A DNA stretch of 64,000 nt from an uncultured Sphingomonadaceae bacterium (GTDB lineage: Bacteria; Pseudomonadota; Alphaproteobacteria; Sphingomonadales; Sphingomonadaceae). Below are positions 58,813 to 64,000 of the stretch, piece by piece. Within the stretch, counting starts at the first letter, position 1. The number at the start of each line of letters is the position of its first letter. The notes beneath the pieces were generated by a model. It saw only the letters and a list, made by a program, of their open reading frames with translations, was not told the origin of the DNA and made no database searches. A program made the translations under genes and the position numbers. The stretch covers positions 186,001 to 250,000 of the forward strand of contig CAJXSN010000001.1 in the NCBI GenBank assembly GCA_913060895.1, read 5' to 3'.

Positions 58813-59602
58813 TTTTGGGTTCGAGCGAAGCGCGGATAAGAGCATCCTGCTCCTCTTCATCCATCCGTTGCCACCCATCGGGGCCAAGTGTCTCGATGGG
58901 ACGATAGCGAACCTTGTATTCCATTCGGCCGGATCCTTTGACCCAATAGCCGAGATACACGAACGGGAGACCGTCTGCTGATGCTCTCCGAATGTGTTCA
59001 AGAATGATGTAATTGCCAAGACCCGAACGTTGCTCATGCTCCGGATCGAAGAAGCTGTAGATCATCGACAGGCCGTCGGATTGACGATCTGTCAGACAAG
59101 CTCCAACCAAACGACCCGGTGCTCCGTCTTCCGACGGTTCCCTATACTCAACAACATAGCTGGAAACAGGAGTGTGTTCCACCATATCCGCATAATCCAT
59201 TTCCTCCATGCTGCTCATCCCGCCTTCGGGATGGCGATGCGAGAGGTAACGGCGCAACAGATCGAATTGCTCGTCGGTAGCCCAAGGGCGACATTCTGTA
59301 GCAACCAGATCCGAATTACGCTTCCGATTACGCTTTTGCGATGTAGAGGGCCTGAATACGTCTGCCGCGACGCGAACGGAAACGCATGCCTGGCATCCGG
59401 CACAGCTGGGCCGATACGCCACCGTCTGGCTGCGTCGGAAACCGATCCGGCCCAGTGCTTCGTTAAGCTGCTCCGAATGCGGACCTTTAAGCTCGGTAAA
59501 AACCTTCCGCTCCGTTTTTCCGTCAAGATACGGGCACGGCGCCGGGCTGGTCACGAAAAAGCGGGGGAAGCGAACGGGCGCGGTCACAGATGAAGGCGTC
59601 AT
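58760..59602 (-). CDS. bpt: Bacterial arginyl/leucyl-tRNA-protein transferase (Ate/Bpt)
   Basis: This enzyme attaches an amino acid from aminoacyl-tRNA to N-terminal acidic residues, making N-degron substrates. The 280-residue protein has [14 protein letters not shown], the Cys-rich [16 protein letters not shown], and the C-terminal [44 protein letters not shown]. These match the bacterial Ate/Bpt family; Leu (Bpt) specificity is likely in alphaproteobacteria but not proven. The ORF track start (GTG 59689) adds 29 residues; ATG 59602 fits family length, with a short-spaced GAGG. Confidence 0.92.
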   Translation of the reverse strand: MTPSSVTAPVRFPRFFVTSPAPCPYLDGKTERKVFTELKGPHSEQLNEALGRIGFRRSQTVAYRPSCAGCQACVSVRVAADVFRPSTSQKRNRKRNSDLVATECRPWATDEQFDLLRRYLSHRHPEGGMSSMEEMDYADMVEHTPVSSYVVEYREPSEDGAPGRLVGACLTDRQSDGLSMIYSFFDPEHEQRSGLGNYIILEHIRRASADGLPFVYLGYWVKGSGRMEYKVRYRPIETLGPDGWQRMDEEEQDALIRASLEPKNALKPAEQESFAFTTAG

Positions 59603-59744
59603 GTCCTCTACGCCGGCTGGCAGAATTGCCGCACCGACTTGGGCGACCTTATTGCAAAGCTTGAGCTCAGGTAAAAGCTTCTTAACCACAAAACTCGGTT
59701 AAGGATTGATTACTTTCAACAATTGAGCGACGGACGGCGGCAGA

Positions 59745-60983
59745 TCAGGCCAGCTCTACCGGACTGACGGTGTATCCCTTGTCTCTCATCGACTGGACCA
59801 GGGCAGCGAGCTGATCGGCATCGCGCGCTTCGCATTCGATATCGGTAATCAGGCCCTTGGCGGGAAGATTGGTGAAAATCCGTTGATGGTAAATTTCGAT
59901 GATGTTGACGTTGTGCGCGTCGAACTCCCCCATCACCTTGTACAAGGCACCCGGACGATCCTGTAGCGTGACGCGCAAACGCGCCAGCCGCCCAGCCCGC
60001 GCCAGATCGCGCAGCAATACGTTGGCCAACAGGCGGGAATCGATATTGCCACCGCATAAAACCAGACCGATTTTGCGGCCCGCGAACCGGTCCGGATTGG
60101 CCAGCACAGCCGCCAGACCCGCAGCCCCTGCGCCCTCGACCACGGTCTTTTCAATCTGCAACAGCAGCGAGACTGCATGTTCGAGTGCCGACTCATCAAC
60201 CAACAGGATTTCATCGACCCGCTCTGCGATGATCTGCGAGGTAAATGCCCCCGGCTCTTTCACCGCAATGCCTTCGGCCAGCGTATCCCCGCCACACGGC
60301 GATCCTTCCTGCGCGATCTTGTTGCGCATGGAGGGATAGAGTGCAGCTTCGACCCCGACGATCTCCATGTCGGGTTTGAGCGCGCGGGCCACAGTCGACA
60401 TGCCGGACATCAGCCCCCCGCCACCGATCGGCGTTACAATGCAATCAAGCTGCGGTGTGTCTTCGAGCATTTCCAACGCCACTGTGCCTGCGCCTGCGGC
60501 GACGTCCGGATCATCGAAAGGATGGACGAAGGTAAGTCCGCCTTCCTTCTCCAGTTGGCGCGCATGGGCATATGCTTCATCGAAGGTTTCGCCTTCGAGC
60601 ACCACGTTTCCGCCCACGCTTTCGGTCTGCATTACCTTAACTACGGGCGTGGTACGCGGCATCACAATGGTAACGGGAACATCCAGACGAGTACCGTGAT
60701 AGGACAGTCCCTGGCTGTGATTGCCAGCCGACGCAGCAATCACTCCGCGCGCGCGCTGTTCTTCGTTCAACTTGAGCAACGCATTCAGGGCACCGCGCTC
60801 TTTGTAAGCGGCGGTGAACTGCAGATTTTCGAATTTCAGCCAAATTTCTGCGCCGGAGATTTTTGACAGGGTAATCGAATGCATCGTCGGGGTACGGACA
60901 ACAGCGCCCTTGATCCGTTCGGCTGCGGCTTTGACATGATCGAGGGTCAGCGCTGCAAGCGCCTCTGATTGCGAAATGCTCAT
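59745..60983 (-). CDS. ilvA: Threonine ammonia-lyase with ACT domain
   Basis: The enzyme deaminates threonine to 2-oxobutyrate, the entry step to isoleucine. From ATG 60983 it has 412 residues. The PLP lysine is in ENLQFTAAYKERGALNALL; SAGNHSQGLSYHG and TPIGGGGLMSGMSTVA (phosphate loop) follow. A C-terminal ACT domain (RLRVTLQDRPGALYKVMGEF) suggests allosteric control. This single-ACT form can act in biosynthesis or catabolism. The ORF track start at 60989 is a TTG two codons upstream. Confidence 0.94.
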   Translation of the reverse strand: MSISQSEALAALTLDHVKAAAERIKGAVVRTPTMHSITLSKISGAEIWLKFENLQFTAAYKERGALNALLKLNEEQRARGVIAASAGNHSQGLSYHGTRLDVPVTIVMPRTTPVVKVMQTESVGGNVVLEGETFDEAYAHARQLEKEGGLTFVHPFDDPDVAAGAGTVALEMLEDTPQLDCIVTPIGGGGLMSGMSTVARALKPDMEIVGVEAALYPSMRNKIAQEGSPCGGDTLAEGIAVKEPGAFTSQIIAERVDEILLVDESALEHAVSLLLQIEKTVVEGAGAAGLAAVLANPDRFAGRKIGLVLCGGNIDSRLLANVLLRDLARAGRLARLRVTLQDRPGALYKVMGEFDAHNVNIIEIYHQRIFTNLPAKGLITDIECEARDADQLAALVQSMRDKGYTVSPVELA

Positions 60984-61106
60984 AAGCAAAGCGCCCTAGG
61001 GGCGGTGGCGCATACGCGCAACGGGGATGCAAACTGTGCTGTGACAAGCTGGCCTGTCAGCAGGCACCATTGGCAGGACGGCTTAGAGCCTTTACCGCCT
61101 GCCTGC
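60984..61106. promoter_or_regulatory. Divergent ilvA / dehydrogenase intergenic region
   Basis: A 123-base gap between divergent starts. It must hold both promoters. No leader peptide, T-box or strong palindrome was recognised. Confidence 0.25.
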
Positions 61107-62003
61107 ATGACACACAGACCGATAGTATCTTTTCTCGGCCTAGGCGTAATGGGCGGCCCTATGGCCGGACATCTGGCAGCGGCTGGATATTCACTACGGG
61201 CATGGAACCGCTCCGACAAACGACGCGGCGAATGGGCCGATGCTCACAGTGGCAAGGCAGACGTGGCGGGGTCCATCGCCGAGGCTGCCAGCGGTGCGGA
61301 CATTGTTATCGTATGTGTCGGCAATGACGAGGATCTGGCACAAGTGGTATTGGAAGCAGACGGCGCGCTGGCCCACATGGCCGAAGGCACCCTGCTGATC
61401 GATCACACAACCACGTCTGCCGCCATGGCCCGGTCCGTGGCAGACGAAGCCGATGCGCGCGGTATCGGTTTTGTCGATGCCCCTGTTTCAGGCGGACAGG
61501 CGGGCGCGGAGAATGGAAAGCTGGCAATCATGTGCGGCGGCTCCGTTGAAGACTTCGCCCGCGCGGAACCTGTAATGCAAAGCTACGCTGCGCGAATTGT
61601 CCATGTGGGCGATGTCGGTGCTGGTCAAACGGCCAAAATGGCCAACCAGATGTGCATCGCCGGAACGCTGGCGGGCCTGTCCGAAGCGGTCCGGCTGTCG
61701 CAAGCATCAGGCATGGATACGGGCAAGGTGTTCCAAGCCATCAGCGGCGGAGCGGCGCAAAGCTGGCAAATGGACAATCGGTGGGCGACTATGGCGGGGG
61801 GCGAGTTCGACTTCGGATTTGCTATCGCCTGGATGCGGAAAGACCTGGGGTACGCTCTGGACGAAGCAAAACGTCTCGGCCTGTCATCCCCGGTCAGTGC
61901 GCTGGTCGACCAATTCTACGCAGACATTCAAGCAATGGGCGGCACGCGTCAGGATACCAGCGCCCTTATCCGCCGTCTTCCCAAAGGAAATGAAACGTTA
62001 TGA
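61107..62003 (+). CDS. 3-hydroxyisobutyrate dehydrogenase-family oxidoreductase
   Basis: A beta-hydroxyacid dehydrogenase of 298 residues. It starts VSFLGLGVMGGPMAGHLAAAGY (Rossmann), with DHTTTSAAMARSVA, FVDAPVSGGQAGAENGKLAIMCGG (substrate loop) and GAGQTAKMANQMCIAGTLAGLSEA containing the catalytic Lys. The substrate could be 3-hydroxyisobutyrate, tartronate semialdehyde or a related acid. The ORF track start is 46 codons upstream; ATG 61107 fits the family. The 3' end overlaps the amidohydrolase start (ATGA). Confidence 0.93.
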   Translation: MTHRPIVSFLGLGVMGGPMAGHLAAAGYSLRAWNRSDKRRGEWADAHSGKADVAGSIAEAASGADIVIVCVGNDEDLAQVVLEADGALAHMAEGTLLIDHTTTSAAMARSVADEADARGIGFVDAPVSGGQAGAENGKLAIMCGGSVEDFARAEPVMQSYAARIVHVGDVGAGQTAKMANQMCIAGTLAGLSEAVRLSQASGMDTGKVFQAISGGAAQSWQMDNRWATMAGGEFDFGFAIAWMRKDLGYALDEAKRLGLSSPVSALVDQFYADIQAMGGTRQDTSALIRRLPKGNETL

Positions 62004-63655
62004 TTCGCATACCCCTGACGCTGGCAGCCCTGGCCGCTCTTGCCCTGCCCAGCCCCGCGCTGGCCGATCTGTTGATCGACAATGTCGACGGTGTGCGGAT
62101 CGATTCCGATGGAGAACTCGACCGGTTCACCGGGCTATGGGTCGACGATGACGGCCGCGTGAAAGAAATACTGGACCGGCGGGACGACCGGCCCGAAACA
62201 GATTTTCGGCTGGATGGAGAAGGCCGTGTCCTCATGCCCGGCCTGATCGACGCCCATTTGCACGTCATGGGTGTAGGCTTCGGCGCGCTGACGCTGGACC
62301 TGTCTGACACGACGTCTCTGGCCGAGGCTCAGGCAAAAATTGCCGCATATGCGCAGGAAAACCCTGGCCGTCCGTGGATTTTGGGCGGTGGCTGGAATCA
62401 GGAAAAATGGGGTCTTGGCCGTTTTCCTACAGCAGCCGATCTGGACGCCGTGATTCCTGACCGGCCTGTCTGGCTGGAGCGGGTAGATGGCCATGCAGGC
62501 TGGGGCAATTCACTCGCTCTGCAGCGGGCAGGCGTGACCGCGGCGACAAAGGAAGTCTCCGGAGGACGGATTGAACGTCTGCCCTCCGGCAAGCCTTCCG
62601 GTGTTTTTATCGATGCTGCGGGGGATCTGGTGACCAAGATTATCCCCGAACCACGCCCCAAAGACCGCGATGCCGCGCTGGCCAAGGCGCAAGAGAGACT
62701 GCTCGCCCTCGGGATTACTGCTGCAGCGGATATGGGGACCACGCTGGAAGACTGGCAGGCGATGCGCCGCGCCGGAGACGAAGGCCGGCTGAAAATGCGC
62801 ATCATGGCCTATGCTGCCGGGATCGATGCGATGGAGGCGATTGCCGGTCCGCGCCCGACGCCCTGGCTGTATGATGACCGGCTACGCCTTGGGGGGGTAA
62901 AGCTCTATCTTGACGGTGCGCTGGGATCACGCGGAGCATGGTTGAAGGCGCCCTATGCAGATGATCCTGATAATACGGGACTGCCCTTCCTATCGCCAGC
63001 CCAGATCAGAAACCTTATGAGCCGGGCTGCGATGGATAATTTCCAAGTCGCGGCTCACGCCATCGGTGATGCAGCCAACGCCGAGTTGCTGAGCGCGATC
63101 AAGGAACTGGGTGAAACTTACACTGGCGACCGGCGATGGCGCATCGAGCATGCACAAATCGTCACCCCTGCCGATCTTAGCCGGTTCGGAGAGAACGGGA
63201 TAATTGCCTCGATGCAACCGGTTCACCAGACATCGGACCGCCTTATGGCCGAGGCGCGCCTTGGGTCGGATCGGCTCGGCGGAGCCTATGCATGGAACAG
63301 TATCGCAGGCACCGGCGCACGGCTGGCCTTCGGCTCCGACGCTCCGGTAGAATCGCCCGATCCGACAGCAGGTTTGGTAGCAGCCTTCACCCGCGAGGAT
63401 GCAGACGGCCAGCCCTTTGGCGGCTGGCTGCCGATGGAGGCTGTGTCGCGCGAGGCGGCGCTAAAAGCTTTCACGCAGGATGCCGCCTATGCCGGGTTTG
63501 CCGATGGCCGTTTCGGGCGTTTGGTAGAAGGGGAGCGGGCCGATTTCGTGCTGGTTGATCGTGACCCGATACTTGCCTCCCCTGCCGAACTGCGGGCTAT
63601 GCAAGTTCTGCAGACCTGGATTGGTGGCGAAAGAGTTTACCTGGCCGGAGAATAG
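62000..63655 (+). CDS. Exported amidohydrolase (YtcJ-like)
   Basis: A 551-residue metal-dependent hydrolase with a Sec signal peptide (IPLTLAALAALALPSPALAD). Metal and catalytic features are LMPGLIDAHLHVMGVGF, the lid segment WILGGGWNQEKWGLGRFPTAADLD, WRIEHAQIVTPADL and LAFGSDAPVESPDPTAGL. This is the amidohydrolase_3 (YtcJ) group; the substrate is unknown. Its ATG overlaps the previous stop, so it is translated with the dehydrogenase. Confidence 0.93.
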   Translation: MIRIPLTLAALAALALPSPALADLLIDNVDGVRIDSDGELDRFTGLWVDDDGRVKEILDRRDDRPETDFRLDGEGRVLMPGLIDAHLHVMGVGFGALTLDLSDTTSLAEAQAKIAAYAQENPGRPWILGGGWNQEKWGLGRFPTAADLDAVIPDRPVWLERVDGHAGWGNSLALQRAGVTAATKEVSGGRIERLPSGKPSGVFIDAAGDLVTKIIPEPRPKDRDAALAKAQERLLALGITAAADMGTTLEDWQAMRRAGDEGRLKMRIMAYAAGIDAMEAIAGPRPTPWLYDDRLRLGGVKLYLDGALGSRGAWLKAPYADDPDNTGLPFLSPAQIRNLMSRAAMDNFQVAAHAIGDAANAELLSAIKELGETYTGDRRWRIEHAQIVTPADLSRFGENGIIASMQPVHQTSDRLMAEARLGSDRLGGAYAWNSIAGTGARLAFGSDAPVESPDPTAGLVAAFTREDADGQPFGGWLPMEAVSREAALKAFTQDAAYAGFADGRFGRLVEGERADFVLVDRDPILASPAELRAMQVLQTWIGGERVYLAGE

Positions 63656-63848
63656 TGGAAAAGTGCAACTCATCCGCTGCCCGCACCGCTTTGGCGAAAA
63701 CCAAGAACCAATCATTTATCTATTGTTTAGAACAATGTGCGAGATGCAATTTGCACCGGTCCATAGCGGTTGCAACAAATCTCTTTCGCGTCGCAACGCG
63801 GCACCCGGGCTCAAGCCGCCCAAAACTTAGTAATTGGAGAATACCATC
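63656..63848 (+). promoter_or_regulatory. Intergenic region with inverted repeats before the last gene
   Basis: A 193-base gap, AT-rich in its centre. It contains ATTGTT-TAG-AACAAT (63722-63736), a perfect six-base-arm palindrome, then TGCAA-T-TTGCA and a TTGCAA shortly downstream. These could be operator sites. GGAG at 63836-63839 lies nine bases before the ATG at 63849. Confidence 0.4.
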
Positions 63849-64000
63849 ATGGCATTCCGTAAACTTGTATTGGCAACCGCCGCAGTCGGCCTCGCCGCCG
63901 CCCCTGTTATGGCTGAAGTCTCTACAGAACGCACCCAGCCAGTGGGCGAATCCAGCAAGCTCGCTGGTCAAGGTTCAGCCCTGTATCTTCTCGGCGCAGC
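63849..64000 (+). CDS. Small exported protein, cut by window end
   Basis: Absent from the ORF track because it is truncated. Fifty codons are visible: a signal peptide (FRKLVLATAAVGLAAAPVMAEV) and a short Ser/Gly-rich mature start (GESSKLAGQGSALYLLGA). The last residues may begin a hydrophobic segment. No family is recognised. GGAG lies nine bases upstream. Confidence 0.75.
   Translation, partial: MAFRKLVLATAAVGLAAAPVMAEVSTERTQPVGESSKLAGQGSALYLLGA

Overview
This window is a gene-dense, high-GC chromosomal segment. It most likely comes from an alphaproteobacterium of the Sphingomonadales, probably an Erythrobacteraceae relative. That placement rests on the complete division and cell wall (dcw) cluster with long-tailed FtsZ, the cobA/DUF2849/cysI/DUF934/cysH sulfite operon, type-2 ArgC, TamA/TamB, and many ATGA/GTGA stop-start overlaps. 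No database search was possible, so it is inference. No rRNA, tRNA, CRISPR array, insertion sequence, integrase or prophage gene is visible. Base use and gene density look uniform, so this reads as core chromosome rather than an accessory island.

Layout. 1-9.3 kb: a partial queF (minus) diverges from a membrane-anchored hypothetical gene. The plus strand then carries two runs of sulfur genes. The first is sseA, metC and an MscS channel. The second is the siroheme/sulfite operon cobA-DUF2849-cysI-DUF934-cysH. 9.3-18.2 kb (minus): an SDR, proB, obgE, a proline-rich lipoprotein, a Bax-inhibitor-like membrane protein with a clear terminator, proC, a YbjN protein and a TPR/SPOR protein. 18.2-37.3 kb (minus): the dcw cluster, transcribed mraZ-rsmH-ftsL-ftsI-murE-murF-mraY-murD-ftsW-murG-murC-murB-ddl-ftsQ-ftsA-ftsZ, nearly all joints overlapping by 1-14 bases. 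37.3-40.3 kb (minus): two linked envelope-type hypothetical genes, cysK and a 2Fe-2S ferredoxin. 40.4-44 kb (plus): AlkA-type glycosylase, secreted S9 peptidase and an SDR. 44-50 kb: phhB, ccmAB, map, a DUF3298-like lipoprotein, an M17 peptidase, a small SH3-like protein and argC. 50.1-52.2 kb: glnB-glnA behind a sigma-54-like promoter, closed by a strong terminator. 52.2-59.6 kb (minus): bpt-tamA-tamB. 59.7-64 kb: ilvA, a beta-hydroxyacid dehydrogenase, an exported amidohydrolase, and a small exported protein cut by the window end.

How the genes work together. The dcw block makes lipid II precursors (MurB-G, MraY, Ddl) and builds the septum (FtsZ, A, Q, L, I, W). TamA/TamB serves outer-membrane biogenesis. 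CobA, CysI, CysH, CysK, MetC and SseA form much of sulfate-to-cysteine/methionine metabolism. GlnB/GlnA handle ammonium. ProB/ProC, ArgC and IlvA are amino-acid biosynthetic.

I found no convincing candidate for an entirely new multi-gene system. The most interesting signals are regulatory and small-scale: ten-base-phased GGGA repeats before mraZ that resemble an MraZ operator, a DnaA-box-like site before ftsZ, a sigma-54-like promoter before glnBA, a lipoprotein gene that seems to need a CTG start, an MscS channel with a DPETGE repeat tail, and a free-standing SH3-like protein. Many starts were moved from the ORF-track position, using overlap with the upstream gene, Shine-Dalgarno sequence or family N-terminus; reasons are in each entry.
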